64,000 nt of DNA from positions 48,075 to 112,074 of the forward strand of contig NZ_JAIFXZ010000014.1 in NCBI RefSeq assembly GCF_021033825.1, given 5' to 3'. Within the stretch, counting starts at the first letter, position 1. Every line of letters starts with the position of its first letter. A program made the translations under genes and the position numbers. Below the pieces are notes generated by a model. It did no database searches. It saw nothing but the letters and a program-made list of their open reading frames with translations, and was not told where the DNA came from. Positions 7,520 through 17,174 of this stretch are shown here, in pieces. Origin of the DNA: Dietzia aurantiaca (GTDB lineage: Bacteria > Actinomycetota > Actinomycetes > Mycobacteriales > Mycobacteriaceae).

Positions 7520-8782
7520 ATGACCACGTCACTGATCTCCCTCGAGTCGATCCTCGCCCGCCCCCGGGCGCTGTCCCCGCACAACGTCCCGGTCATCCGC
7601 GAGACACTGCCGGTCATCGGGGCCCACATCGACGAGATCACGCCGCTGTTCTACACGACGATGTTCGACAACCACCCCGAACTGATCCGCGACACCTTCA
7701 ACCGCGGCAATCAGAAGCTGGGCGCCCAGCAGCGCGCCCTGGCCGCCTCGATCGCCACGTTCGCCACCATGCTCGTGGACGGCAAGAGCCCGGTCGACCT
7801 GCTCTCGCGCATCGGACACAAGCACGCGAGCCTGGGCATCACCCCGGACCAGTACCAGATCGTCCACGACAACCTGTTCGCCGCGATCGCCCGCGTGCTC
7901 GGCGACGCCGTCACCCCCGAGGTCGCCGAGGCGTGGGACGAGGTCTACTGGATCATGGCCTCCGTCCTCATCGACTTCGAGAAGGGGCTGTACGCCGAGG
8001 CGCAGGTCGAGCCGGGTGACGTGTTCCGGACCGCCACCGTCGTCGCCCGCGAGGACGTCACGGACTCGGTCGCCGTCTTCACCCTCGCCGGGCCCGACGG
8101 CGAACGCCTCCCCGACTTCCGCCCCGGCCAGTACACCTCGGTCGGCGTGGTGCTGCCCGACGGCGCCCGCCAGCTGCGCCAGTACTCACTCTCGACCGCC
8201 TCCGGCGACGGCACCTGGCGGATCGGCGTACGCCGCGTGGACCCCGCCGCCGGCGGCTGTCCCGCCGGCGAGGTCTCCGGCTGGCTGCACGCGACGGCCG
8301 CGGTCGGTACCACACTGCAGGTCACGCTCCCGTTCGGCGACCTGGTCCTGGACCAGGCCGACGCCGAGACCGCCTCCGCCCCGGTGGTGCTGTGCTCGGC
8401 CGGCATCGGCATCACGCCGATGCTCGGCATGCTCGCCCAGCTCGCCGCGGAGGAGACCTCGCGTCGCGTGCTCGTCCTGCACGCGGACCGCTCCCCCGAC
8501 CAGCACGTCCTGGCGGGCGAGGTCGCCGGCGAGGCCTCCCTGCTCGCCGACGCCGAGGTGCACTCCTGGTACGAGGACGGCGCCGACACCGCTTCCGGCC
8601 CGGGCACCGTCCACCACGGGCTCATGGACCTGTCCGCGGTGCCGCTGCCCGCCGACGCGCACGTCTTCCTGTGCGGCTCCGCCGGGTTCCTGCAGGCGGT
8701 ACGGCCGGCCTTCCTGGCGGCCGGCATCCCGGAGGATCGGCTCCACGCCGAGCTGTTCGCCCCCAATGACTGGCTCGTCTGA
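7520..8782 (+). CDS. hmp: Flavohemoglobin, nitric oxide dioxygenase
   Basis: 420 residues from ATG 7520, preceded by GGAAAGG six bases upstream; the open frame extends further but overlaps the operator. It oxidises NO to nitrate using O2 and NAD(P)H. Domains: globin (1-140) with the proximal histidine in GHKHASLGI; FAD-binding reductase (150-260) with RQYSLST; NAD(P)-binding (270-420) with CSAGIGITPMLGML and the C-terminal ELFAPNDW tail. It lies directly downstream of nsrR with the same dyad in its promoter, so NO-dependent derepression is expected. It protects the cell from NO made by the nitrite reductase encoded further along. Confidence 0.95.
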   Translation: MTTSLISLESILARPRALSPHNVPVIRETLPVIGAHIDEITPLFYTTMFDNHPELIRDTFNRGNQKLGAQQRALAASIATFATMLVDGKSPVDLLSRIGHKHASLGITPDQYQIVHDNLFAAIARVLGDAVTPEVAEAWDEVYWIMASVLIDFEKGLYAEAQVEPGDVFRTATVVAREDVTDSVAVFTLAGPDGERLPDFRPGQYTSVGVVLPDGARQLRQYSLSTASGDGTWRIGVRRVDPAAGGCPAGEVSGWLHATAAVGTTLQVTLPFGDLVLDQADAETASAPVVLCSAGIGITPMLGMLAQLAAEETSRRVLVLHADRSPDQHVLAGEVAGEASLLADAEVHSWYEDGADTASGPGTVHHGLMDLSAVPLPADAHVFLCGSAGFLQAVRPAFLAAGIPEDRLHAELFAPNDWLV

Positions 8783-8960
8783 GCCACTCTCTGTTGACGC
8801 TGAAAACATTGCTGCGGCGAATATTTGTCCGGTAACGAACCCCGCCACATTCGCCGAACCGCCCACGGCGCGGTGACGGACTGTCGCACACTCGGGATTC
8901 GGGCCCGTTCCCCTGTCGTCCGTGCCCGACCCGCGAGACTCTGACGTGAAAGGGCCACCC
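8783..8960. other. Intergenic promoter region of the nar operon
   Basis: About 180 bp between hmp and narK, relatively AT-rich at 8790-8835. A TTGACG at 8794-8799 could be a -35 element, but no convincing -10 follows at 17 bp. CGGCGAA (8815-8821) and TTCGCCG (8850-8856) form an inverted repeat with a 28-bp spacer. The AATGCG/CGCATT dyad of nsrR and hmp is absent, so NsrR control of nar is not supported. No terminator for hmp was seen. Confidence 0.35.
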
Positions 8961-10238
8961 GTGTCCTCAGGCTCCGACCCCGTGACCACCGACCCCTCCG
9001 GCGCGCCCGCCATCGATCCCAAGAAGGCTAACCTCGCCCTGGCCCTGTGCTTCGCCGGGTTCCTGCTCACCTTCTGGGCGTGGGCGCTCATGGGCCCCCT
9101 CGGCGCCACCTACAAAGAAGACCTGGGGCTCTCCTCGTTCCAGCAGTCCCTGGTGGTGGCGCTGCCCGTGGTGGTGGGATCGCTCGGCCGGATCCCGGTG
9201 GGCGCGCTGACCGACCGGCTCGGCGGCCGCACGATGTTCCCGCTCGTCGCGGCGTTGACGATCATCCCCACGCTCTTCGTCGGCTTCGTCGACAGCAGCC
9301 TGATCGTCCTGCTCATCGGCGGCTTCTTCCTCGGGATCGGCGGCACCTCCTTCGCGGTGGGCGTCCCCACCGTCAACTCGTGGTTCCCGCCGAACCGGCG
9401 CGGCACGGCGATCGGCATCTTCGGCGCCGGCATGGGCGGCACCGCGGTCGCGGCGTTCACCACGCTGCGGCTCCGCGACGCTCTCGGCGACCAGGCCCCG
9501 TTCATCCTGGTGGCGGTCCTGTTGGCGATCTACGCCGTGACAGCCCGGATGCTGCTGCAGAACTCGCCGGCCTGGGCACCGGCCCAGGGCAACTGGGTGG
9601 TCAAGGCCGCCAGGACGCTCGCCCGACCCGTGACGCTCAAACTGTCGTGGATGTACGCGATGGGCTTCGGCGGGTTCGTGGCGTTCTCCGTGTACCTGCC
9701 CACCTACCTGCACAACTTCTACGAACTGGACATCGAGGACGCCGCGCTGCGCACCGCGATCTTCGTGGTGGTCGCCGTGGCGTGCCGCCCCCTCGGCGGT
9801 GCGCTGGCGGACCGGTTCGACGGCGGGTGGGTCCTGGTCATCAGCTACGTGGTCACCGGCCTCATGGCCGCGGCCGCGTCCGAGCGCATGCCCCTGATCG
9901 GGATCGACGACGGCAGCTTCTACCCGGTGGGCACGGCCGTGTTCCTCGTCATGGCCGCCTCGCTGGGTGTCGCCTCCGGCGCGGTGTTCGCCCTGGTCGC
10001 CGAACTGGTCGAGCCGTCCTCGGTCGGGTCGGTCACAGGCATCGTCGGCGCCGTGGGCGGGCTCGGCGGGTTCGTCCCGCCGCTCCTGCTCGGCTACTTC
10101 TGGACCGCCGACAGCAACTACCGCACCGGCCTGCTGCTGCTGTTCGCCCTCTCGGTCATCACCGCGGCACTCACCTGGCTGTGGTTCCTCCGCACCAGTC
10201 GCAGCGCGTCCACCGCCACGGAAAGGACTCCGGCATGA
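8961..10238 (+). CDS. narK: NarK, nitrate/nitrite MFS transporter
   Basis: 425 residues from GTG 8961, with AAAGGG just upstream; in-frame GTGs at 8946 and 8922 are alternatives. Twelve hydrophobic helices are visible. GRIPVGALTDRLGGR is motif A, and GIFGAGMGGTAVAAF matches the first nitrate/nitrite signature of NarK proteins. It imports nitrate and/or exports nitrite across the plasma membrane for the cytoplasmic-facing NarG. It overlaps narG by four bases (ATGA), so it is the first gene of the narKGHJI operon. Confidence 0.93.
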   Translation: MSSGSDPVTTDPSGAPAIDPKKANLALALCFAGFLLTFWAWALMGPLGATYKEDLGLSSFQQSLVVALPVVVGSLGRIPVGALTDRLGGRTMFPLVAALTIIPTLFVGFVDSSLIVLLIGGFFLGIGGTSFAVGVPTVNSWFPPNRRGTAIGIFGAGMGGTAVAAFTTLRLRDALGDQAPFILVAVLLAIYAVTARMLLQNSPAWAPAQGNWVVKAARTLARPVTLKLSWMYAMGFGGFVAFSVYLPTYLHNFYELDIEDAALRTAIFVVVAVACRPLGGALADRFDGGWVLVISYVVTGLMAAAASERMPLIGIDDGSFYPVGTAVFLVMAASLGVASGAVFALVAELVEPSSVGSVTGIVGAVGGLGGFVPPLLLGYFWTADSNYRTGLLLLFALSVITAALTWLWFLRTSRSASTATERTPA

Positions 10239-13200
10239 CCAGCACAGACCCCCGCCTGGACGGCCCCGCCTCCGAGGCCATCCTCAAGGCCGGCCGGTTC
10301 TTCCGCCGCGGCACGGCCTCCGACGATCTGCGCACCGTGACGATCGAGGGCGGCCGCGAGGCGGACGTGTTCTACCGCGACCGCTGGAGCCACGACAAGG
10401 TGGTCCGCTCCACGCACGGCGTCAACTGCACGGGCTCGTGCTCATGGAAGGTGTACGTCAAAGAGGGGATCATCACCTGGGAGGCGCAGCAGACCGACTA
10501 CCCGGACATCGGTGACGACATGCCGGGGTACGAGCCCCGCGGCTGCCCGCGCGGTGCCGCCTTCTCCTGGTACACCTACTCGCCCACGCGGGTGCGCTAC
10601 CCGTACATCCGCGGTCGCCTGCTCGAGTTGTGGCGGGCGGCGCGCGCCGAGCACGCCGACCCGGTGGACGCCTGGGGGTCGATCGTCTCCGACACCGCCA
10701 AGACCGCCTGGTACAAGCGCGCCCGCGGCAAGGGCGGCCTGGTCCGCTGCCGCTGGGAGGACGCAGTCGAGATCGCGGCCGCGGCCCACGTGTACACCGC
10801 CAAGACCGCCGGCCCGGACCGGGTCGCGGGCTTCTCCCCGATCCCGGCGATGTCCATGGCCTCGTTCGGGGCGGGCTCGCGGTTCATCGAGTTGTTCGGC
10901 GGCTCCATGCTCTCGTTCTACGACTGGTACGCCGACCTGCCGGTGGCCTCGCCGCAGGTGTTCGGCGACCAGACCGACGTCCCCGAGTCCGCCGACTGGT
11001 TCAACTCCTCCTACCTCGTGATGTGGGGTTCCAACGTCCCGGTCACCCGCACCCCGGACGCCCACTTCATGACCGAGGCCCGCTACAAGGGCCAGAAGGT
11101 CGTGGTGGTCTCGCCCGACTACGCGGACAACACCAAGTTCGCCGACGAGTGGCTGCACCCGCACCCGGGCACCGACGGTGCGCTGGCCATGGCGATGGTC
11201 CACGTGGTGCTCACCGAGTTCTACGCCCGCCGGGCCACGCCCGAGTTCGAGCGCTACGCCAAGCAGTACACGGACCTGCCGTTCCTGGTCACGCTGCGCA
11301 CGCGCTCCGACGGGACGGTCCTGCCGCACAAATTCGTCACCGCGGACATGGTCGGTGCGGGTGTGCTCGCGGAGGATCCCGGCGAGAACGCGGCCAACAA
11401 GACCGTCCTGCTCGACGCGGTCACGGGTCGGCCGGTCGTCCCGAACGGCACGCTGGGCCACCGGTTCGGCGAGCAGGGCGCGGGCGACTGGAACCTGGAT
11501 CTCGGCGAGGTCGACCCGGCCCTGTCCCTGCTCGAGGAGAGAGAGGGAACCACGGAGGTGGTGCTGCCGCGCTTCGACACCACGCGCGGCGACGCCGGCA
11601 CCATCACCCGTGGGGTGCCCTACCGGACCATCAGGGGCCGCGACGACGACAACCCCACGGACCTCCGCGTCACGACCGTCCTCGATCTGATGATGGCGCA
11701 GTTCGGCGTGGGCCGGGAGGGGCTGCCGGGCGACTGGCCGACCGGGTACGACGACCCGCAGCCGTACACACCTGCCTGGCAGGAGGAGCACACCGGCGTC
11801 CCGGCCGCGCAGGCCGAGCGGATCGGGCGGGAGTTCGCCCGCAACGCGCTGGAGTCCGGTGGGCGCTCGATGATCCTCATGGGGGCGGGCACCAACCACT
11901 GGTTCCACTCCGACCTCATCTACCGGGCGTTCCTCGCGCTGACGATCCTCACGGGCACGCAGGGCGTCAACGGCGGCGGCTGGGCGCACTACGTGGGCCA
12001 GGAGAAGGTCCGCCCGCTGACCGGGTTCCAGCAGGTCGCGATGGGCCTGGACTGGTCCCGGCCGCCGCGGCAGATGATCGCCACCGCGTTCTTCTACCTG
12101 CACACCGGGCAGTGGAAGTACGACGCGTACGGCGCGGACACCCTCGCCTCCCCGACCGGCGAGAACCGCTTCGCCGGGATGAGCACCCCGGATCTGGTGG
12201 CGATGTCGGCGCGACTGGGCTGGATGCCCTCGTTCCCGACCTTCTCGGCCAACCCGCTCGACCTGGGGGATGAGGTCGCCGAGGCGGGCGTGTCCGCGGC
12301 CGAGCACGTGGTGGACCGGATCAAGGACGGGTCGATGCGCTTCGCCGCCGAGGACCCGGACGGCCCCGGCAACTCCCCCAAGGTCCTCACCGTGTGGCGA
12401 TCGAACCTGCTCGGCTCGTCGGCCAAGGGTGACGAGTACTTCCTCCAACACCTGCTGGGCACCGACTCGTCACTGCGCGCCGACCAGGCCCCGGAGGGGC
12501 ACCGGGGTCGGGACATGGTGTGGCGCGAGGACGCGGAGGACGGCAAGCTCGACCTGCTCGCCACGCTCGACTTCCGGATGACCTCCACCACGCTGTTCTC
12601 GGACCTCGTGTTCCCGGCGGCCACCTGGTACGAGAAGCACGACCTGTCCTCGACCGACATGCACCCGTTCGTGCACTCGTTCAACGCCGCCATCGACCCG
12701 CCGTGGGAGACCCGGACGGACTTCGACACCTTCCGGCTGCTCGCCGAGAAGGTGTCGGAGTTGAGCCACGGGCACCTCGACACCCGCACCGACGTCGTGG
12801 CGGTCCCGCTGGCGCACGACACCCCGGATGCCCTGGCCAACCCGGGCGGCACAGTGTCGGACTGGAAGGACGGCTCGTGTGAGCCGGTGCCGGGGCGGAA
12901 CTTCCCCAAGATCGTCACGGTCGAGCGCGACTACCGGCTGATCGGCGAGAAGTTCGGCTCCCTCGGGCCACTCGCCGAGAAGGCGGGGATGCCGGTCAAG
13001 GGATTGCTGCTCAAGCCGGACGAGGAGATCGGCATCCTGCGGGGGGCCAACGGCGAGACCCGCACGGGCGCCGGCCGGGGCCGCCCGCGCCTGGACACCG
13101 ACATCCGCATGTGCGAGGCCATCCTCACCCTGTCCGGGACCACCAACGGGCGACTCGCGACCCAGGGTTTCGAGCAGCTCGAGGCCCGCACCGGCCGGGA

Positions 13201-13975
13201 GCTCGCCGATCTGTCCCGCGGTGAGTCCGGCAAGCGCATCAGCTTCGCCGACACCCAGTCCCGCCCGCAGCCGGTCATCACCTCCCCGGAGTGGTCCGGC
13301 TCGGAGCACGGCGGCCGCCGGTACAGCGCGTTCGTCATCAACGTCGAGCGGCTCAAGCCGTGGCACACGCTCACCGGCCGCATGCAGTTCTTCATGGACC
13401 ACGACTGGATGGCCGAGGTGGGCGAGCAGCTCCCCGTCTACCGCCCGCCGCTCAACATGCACGAGCTGTACGGCGAGCCGGTGCTCGGCAGCACCGACGG
13501 ATCCGGTGGCGCCGGCGCGGCGCTGACGGTCCGCTACCTCACCCCGCACAACAAGTGGTCCATCCACTCGGAGTACCAGGACAACCTCCTCATGCTCAGC
13601 CTGTCCCGCGGCGGGCCGACCATCTGGATGAGCAGGGAGGACGCCGAGCTGATCGGGGTGGTCGACAACGACTGGGTGGAGGCGGTCAACCGTAACGGCG
13701 TCGTCGTCGCCCGCGCCGTGGTCTCGCACCGGATGCCGTCCGGCACGGTCTACATGCACCACGCCCAGGACCGCACGGTCGACGTGCCGATCGCGGAGGC
13801 CTCCGGTAAGCGCGGCGGTATCCACAACTCGGCCACGCGGATCCTCATCAAACCCAGCCACCTCATCGGCGGGTACGCCCACTTCACCTACGCGTGGAAC
13901 TACATCGGCCCCACCGGAAACCAGCGCGACGAGGTGACGGTCATCCGCCGTCGCTCGCAGGAGGTGCAGTACTGA
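10235..13975 (+). CDS. narG: NarG, respiratory nitrate reductase alpha subunit
   Basis: 1246 residues, the same size as enterobacterial NarG. It is the catalytic subunit of the membrane-bound cytoplasmic-facing nitrate reductase, reducing nitrate to nitrite at a Mo-bis-MGD site. The N-terminal HGVNCTGSCSW holds the His/Cys ligands of the FS0 [4Fe-4S] cluster. YDWYADLPVASPQ near residue 240 contains the aspartate that coordinates molybdenum. DVPESADWFNSSY is another strongly conserved block. It is translationally coupled to narK (ATGA) and narH (TGATG). No Tat signal is present, as usual for NarG. Confidence 0.97.
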   Translation: MTSTDPRLDGPASEAILKAGRFFRRGTASDDLRTVTIEGGREADVFYRDRWSHDKVVRSTHGVNCTGSCSWKVYVKEGIITWEAQQTDYPDIGDDMPGYEPRGCPRGAAFSWYTYSPTRVRYPYIRGRLLELWRAARAEHADPVDAWGSIVSDTAKTAWYKRARGKGGLVRCRWEDAVEIAAAAHVYTAKTAGPDRVAGFSPIPAMSMASFGAGSRFIELFGGSMLSFYDWYADLPVASPQVFGDQTDVPESADWFNSSYLVMWGSNVPVTRTPDAHFMTEARYKGQKVVVVSPDYADNTKFADEWLHPHPGTDGALAMAMVHVVLTEFYARRATPEFERYAKQYTDLPFLVTLRTRSDGTVLPHKFVTADMVGAGVLAEDPGENAANKTVLLDAVTGRPVVPNGTLGHRFGEQGAGDWNLDLGEVDPALSLLEEREGTTEVVLPRFDTTRGDAGTITRGVPYRTIRGRDDDNPTDLRVTTVLDLMMAQFGVGREGLPGDWPTGYDDPQPYTPAWQEEHTGVPAAQAERIGREFARNALESGGRSMILMGAGTNHWFHSDLIYRAFLALTILTGTQGVNGGGWAHYVGQEKVRPLTGFQQVAMGLDWSRPPRQMIATAFFYLHTGQWKYDAYGADTLASPTGENRFAGMSTPDLVAMSARLGWMPSFPTFSANPLDLGDEVAEAGVSAAEHVVDRIKDGSMRFAAEDPDGPGNSPKVLTVWRSNLLGSSAKGDEYFLQHLLGTDSSLRADQAPEGHRGRDMVWREDAEDGKLDLLATLDFRMTSTTLFSDLVFPAATWYEKHDLSSTDMHPFVHSFNAAIDPPWETRTDFDTFRLLAEKVSELSHGHLDTRTDVVAVPLAHDTPDALANPGGTVSDWKDGSCEPVPGRNFPKIVTVERDYRLIGEKFGSLGPLAEKAGMPVKGLLLKPDEEIGILRGANGETRTGAGRGRPRLDTDIRMCEAILTLSGTTNGRLATQGFEQLEARTGRELADLSRGESGKRISFADTQSRPQPVITSPEWSGSEHGGRRYSAFVINVERLKPWHTLTGRMQFFMDHDWMAEVGEQLPVYRPPLNMHELYGEPVLGSTDGSGGAGAALTVRYLTPHNKWSIHSEYQDNLLMLSLSRGGPTIWMSREDAELIGVVDNDWVEAVNRNGVVVARAVVSHRMPSGTVYMHHAQDRTVDVPIAEASGKRGGIHNSATRILIKPSHLIGGYAHFTYAWNYIGPTGNQRDEVTVIRRRSQEVQY

Positions 13976-15630
13976 TGCGCGTCATGGCCCAGATGTCCAT
14001 GGTGATGAACCTGGACAAATGCATCGGGTGCCACACGTGTTCGGTGACCTGTAAGCAGGCCTGGACCAACCGGTCCGGCACCGAGTACGTGTGGTGGAAC
14101 AACGTCGAGACCCGCCCCGGCCTCGGCTATCCGCGAACCTACGAGGACCAGGAGCGGTGGAAGGGCGGCTGGGAGCTCGGACGGAGCGGCAGGCTGCGCC
14201 TCAAGGCCGGCGGGCGGATGAAGAAGCTGCTGGAGATCTTCTCGAGCCCCACCATGCCGTCGCTGGACGACTACTACGAGCCGTGGACCTACGACTACGA
14301 CATGCTGGTCTCGTCCCCGCTGCAGGAGCACACCCCGGTCGCGCGGCCGTACTCGCTCATCAGCGGCGAGCCGATGAAGATCTCGTGGTCGGCCAACTGG
14401 GACGACGACCTCGGCGGGTCGCCGACCCACATGTCCGGCGACCCGATCCTGGCCAAGGTGGGCGAGGACATCAAGGCCGAGTTCGAAGAGACCTTCATGT
14501 TCTACCTGCCGCGGATCTGCGAGCACTGCCTCAACCCGTCGTGCGTGTCCTCCTGCCCCTCCGGGGCGATGTACAAGCGCGTCGAGGACGGAATCGTGCT
14601 GGTGGACCAGGACCGCTGCCGCGGCTGGCGCCAGTGCGTGACCGGCTGCCCGTACAAGAAGGTGTACTTCAACCACCGCACGGGCAAGGCCGAGAAATGT
14701 ACGTTCTGCTTCCCGCGCGTCGAGGTGGGCATCCCCACCGTGTGCTCGGAGACCTGCGTCGGCCGGCTGCGCTACATCGGCCTGGTCCTCTACGACGCGG
14801 ACCGGGTGCTCGAGGCGGCGTCGGTGCCGGACGAGCATGACCTGCTGGCCGCCCAGCGCGAGTGCTTCCTCGACCCGAACGACCCCGAGGTCATCGAGGC
14901 CGCCCGCGAGGCGGGCATCCCGGAGGACTGGATCGAGGGCGCGCAGCGTTCGCCGATCTGGCAGCTCATCTCGCGGTTCGAGGTGGCCCTGCCGCTGCAT
15001 CCGGAGTACCGGACCATGCCGATGGTCTGGTACGTCCCGCCGCTGTCGCCCATCGTCGACCGCGTCGCCGCGGACGGCGGCGACGGGGAGGACTCCGACA
15101 CGCTGTTCGGCGCGATCGACACGATGCGCATCCCCATGGAGTACCTCGCCGAGCTGTTCACCGCCGGGGACGTCGACACCATCCAGACGGTGCTCAACCG
15201 ACTCGCCGCGATGCGCACCTACATGCGTGACATCAACCTCGGCCGCGAGCCGCGGGGCGAGATCTGTGAGGCCGTGGGCATGAGCGAGGAGGACGTGTAC
15301 GACATGTACCGGCTCCTGGCCCTGGCCCACTACGACGAGCGGTACGTCATCCCCACCGCCCACCAGGAGCAGGCGCATTCCCTCGAGGAGCTGGTCACCG
15401 ACTGCAGCCTCGACTACAACGGCGGCCCCGGGATGATGGGCGACTCCGGCCCGTTCGGGGAGGGCTCGGGCGATCAGGCGCTGCCCATCGCGGTGGAGAG
15501 TTTCCACGCGTTGAAGCAACGCCAGACCTCGGACACCATCGCCTCCCCCGCGGACAAGGGCCGGCGGGTCAACCTGCTCAACTGGGACGGCCTCGGCACC
15601 GGCGGCCTCTTCCCGGGAAAGAAGGGCTGA
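13975..15630 (+). CDS. narH: NarH, respiratory nitrate reductase beta subunit
   Basis: 551 residues from ATG 13975, which overlaps the narG stop by one base. It carries electrons from NarI haem to NarG through four iron-sulfur clusters. Ligand groups visible: CIGCHTCSVTC near the N-terminus, CEHCLNPSCVSSCP, CRGWRQCVTGCP (the tryptophan replaces a cysteine, giving the [3Fe-4S] cluster) and CTFCFP with CSETC. Length and cluster order match the NarH family. Only three bases separate it from the narJ GTG. Confidence 0.97.
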   Translation: MRVMAQMSMVMNLDKCIGCHTCSVTCKQAWTNRSGTEYVWWNNVETRPGLGYPRTYEDQERWKGGWELGRSGRLRLKAGGRMKKLLEIFSSPTMPSLDDYYEPWTYDYDMLVSSPLQEHTPVARPYSLISGEPMKISWSANWDDDLGGSPTHMSGDPILAKVGEDIKAEFEETFMFYLPRICEHCLNPSCVSSCPSGAMYKRVEDGIVLVDQDRCRGWRQCVTGCPYKKVYFNHRTGKAEKCTFCFPRVEVGIPTVCSETCVGRLRYIGLVLYDADRVLEAASVPDEHDLLAAQRECFLDPNDPEVIEAAREAGIPEDWIEGAQRSPIWQLISRFEVALPLHPEYRTMPMVWYVPPLSPIVDRVAADGGDGEDSDTLFGAIDTMRIPMEYLAELFTAGDVDTIQTVLNRLAAMRTYMRDINLGREPRGEICEAVGMSEEDVYDMYRLLALAHYDERYVIPTAHQEQAHSLEELVTDCSLDYNGGPGMMGDSGPFGEGSGDQALPIAVESFHALKQRQTSDTIASPADKGRRVNLLNWDGLGTGGLFPGKKG

Positions 15631-15633
15631 GCC

Positions 15634-16356
15634 GTGGCGTCGCAGTTCCTCGCCGGGACCGGCTTCGGCACCGATCTGTTCTCCCGGGTCCGCAGGGCGG
15701 TGATGCCCGGTTCCTCCCCGGCCGTCGGCCGCGGGTCGCCGGAGGACCGCTCGCTCTATCAGGCTGTCTCGCTCCTGCTGGACTACCCGACCCCCGAGCT
15801 CCTCGAACGGCTGCCGCTCATCCGCGAGCTGGTCGACGACCGGGGTGAGGCCGCGCGGCCGCTGCTCGGCCTGGTCGAGCACCTCGAGTCGACGCCGCTG
15901 GGCGAGGCGCAGGAGGAGTACGTCGAGACGTTCGACCTGCGTCGTCGCTGCTGCCTGTACCTGACCTACTTCCGCTACGGCGACACCCGCAAGCGCGGCA
16001 CGGCGCTGGTGGACTTCGTCGAGGCCTACAAGTCGGCCGGGGCCCGGCTGGACGCCGCGGAACTGCCCGACCACCTGGGCGTGCTCCTCGAGTTCGGGGC
16101 CCAGCACGACCTCGACCGGTGCCGGGCCCTGCTCGTCCGGCACCGCCCCGGTCTGGAGTTGCTCAGGATCTCCCTGACCGACCGGGGGTCCGCCTGGGCC
16201 GGCGCCCTCGAGGCGGTCTCGGGCACGCTCCCGCCGATCGGCGGCGACGACCGCGATGCCGTCCGCCGACTCGTCGCCCAGGGGCCGCCCGACGAAGAGG
16301 TCGGGCTCGAAGCGTTCACCTCCTCGTCCTACCTGGAAAGCGGGGCCCGGCCATGA
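15634..16356 (+). CDS. narJ: NarJ, nitrate reductase assembly chaperone
   Basis: 240 residues from GTG 15634. NarJ binds NarG, assists molybdenum cofactor and FS0 insertion, and holds back NarGH until it is membrane attached. The conserved blocks LLDYPTPELLERL and YVETFDLRRRCCLYLTY are present at their usual positions (about 45 and 105). The N-terminus is about 30 residues longer than in many NarJ proteins. It overlaps narI by four bases (ATGA). Confidence 0.93.
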   Translation: MASQFLAGTGFGTDLFSRVRRAVMPGSSPAVGRGSPEDRSLYQAVSLLLDYPTPELLERLPLIRELVDDRGEAARPLLGLVEHLESTPLGEAQEEYVETFDLRRRCCLYLTYFRYGDTRKRGTALVDFVEAYKSAGARLDAAELPDHLGVLLEFGAQHDLDRCRALLVRHRPGLELLRISLTDRGSAWAGALEAVSGTLPPIGGDDRDAVRRLVAQGPPDEEVGLEAFTSSSYLESGARP

Positions 16357-17174
16357 CCGAGACGACCACAGTCGACGCGACGATCCTGGACATCGTCCTG
16401 TGGGTGGTCCTGCCGTACGTGTGCCTGGCGATCTTCGTGGTCGGCCACTGGTGGCGGTACCGCTACGACAAGTTCGGGTGGACGACCCGCTCGAGCCAGC
16501 TCTACGAGTCCCGCCTGTTGCGGTGGGGGAGCCCCCTGTTCCACTTCGGCATCCTGGCCGTGGTCGCGGGCCACTTCATCGGGCTGGTGATCCCGGAATC
16601 GTGGACGCACGCGATCGGCATCACCGAGACCGGCTACCACTGGATGGCGGTGTCGCTGGGGGTCGTCGCCGGGTTCTGCACGCTCGTCGGCCTGGCGATC
16701 CTCATCTACCGCCGTCGCACGGTGGGGCCCGTCTTCTCCGCGACCACCGCCAACGACAAGCTGATGTACTTCTTCCTCACCGTGACGATCCTCTTCGGAC
16801 TTGCCAACACGGTCGTCGGCAATATCCTCAGCAGCTACAACTACCGCGCCGACCTGGCCGTGTGGTTCCGCGGCATCTTCTGGCTGCACCCGGACCCCGT
16901 ACTCATGACCGACGCGCCCTTCACGTTCAAGGCCCACGCGATCCTGGCGTTCCTGCTGTTCGCGATCTGGCCGTTCACCCGTCTGGTGCACGTGTTCTCC
17001 GCGCCCGTCGGGTACCTGTGGCGGCCCTATGTCGTGTACCGCTCGCGCCCGTCGGGCCAGTTCGGCAACCGCCCCTACCGCCGCGGCTGGATGCGCGAGG
17101 ACGTCGGCGACGTGAGCCGACAGGTCGGCGAGGGCCGGGCCCGGTCGGGTTCGAGCCGTGCCGCACGACACTAG
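16353..17174 (+). CDS. narI: NarI, respiratory nitrate reductase gamma subunit (cytochrome b)
   Basis: 273 residues from ATG 16353. It is the membrane quinol dehydrogenase subunit carrying two b haems, oxidising menaquinol and anchoring NarGH. Five hydrophobic helices are visible. Haem-ligand histidines lie in FHFGILAVVAGHF (first pair) and in KAHAILAFLL and TRLVHVFSAP (second pair). The C-terminal tail is polar and extends about 45 residues past the last helix. Its end overlaps the GTG of the next gene, a TehA/SLAC1 channel, by 17 bases, so the channel is probably part of the nar transcript. Confidence 0.96.
   Translation: MTETTTVDATILDIVLWVVLPYVCLAIFVVGHWWRYRYDKFGWTTRSSQLYESRLLRWGSPLFHFGILAVVAGHFIGLVIPESWTHAIGITETGYHWMAVSLGVVAGFCTLVGLAILIYRRRTVGPVFSATTANDKLMYFFLTVTILFGLANTVVGNILSSYNYRADLAVWFRGIFWLHPDPVLMTDAPFTFKAHAILAFLLFAIWPFTRLVHVFSAPVGYLWRPYVVYRSRPSGQFGNRPYRRGWMREDVGDVSRQVGEGRARSGSSRAARH

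Noticed and set aside
8783..8960. NsrR site in the nar promoter
   Set aside because: The AATGCG-N11-CGCATT dyad is not present; only an unrelated widely spaced inverted repeat was found.
9047..10234. N-terminal extension of narG through the narK region in another frame
   Set aside because: The extra residues are an Arg/His/Ala-rich out-of-frame reading of narK. The ATG at 10235 gives a normal NarG length and an ATGA overlap.
13900..16143. A 747-codon open frame opposite narH/narJ
   Set aside because: Antisense shadow of well-conserved narH and narJ; no recognisable motif.
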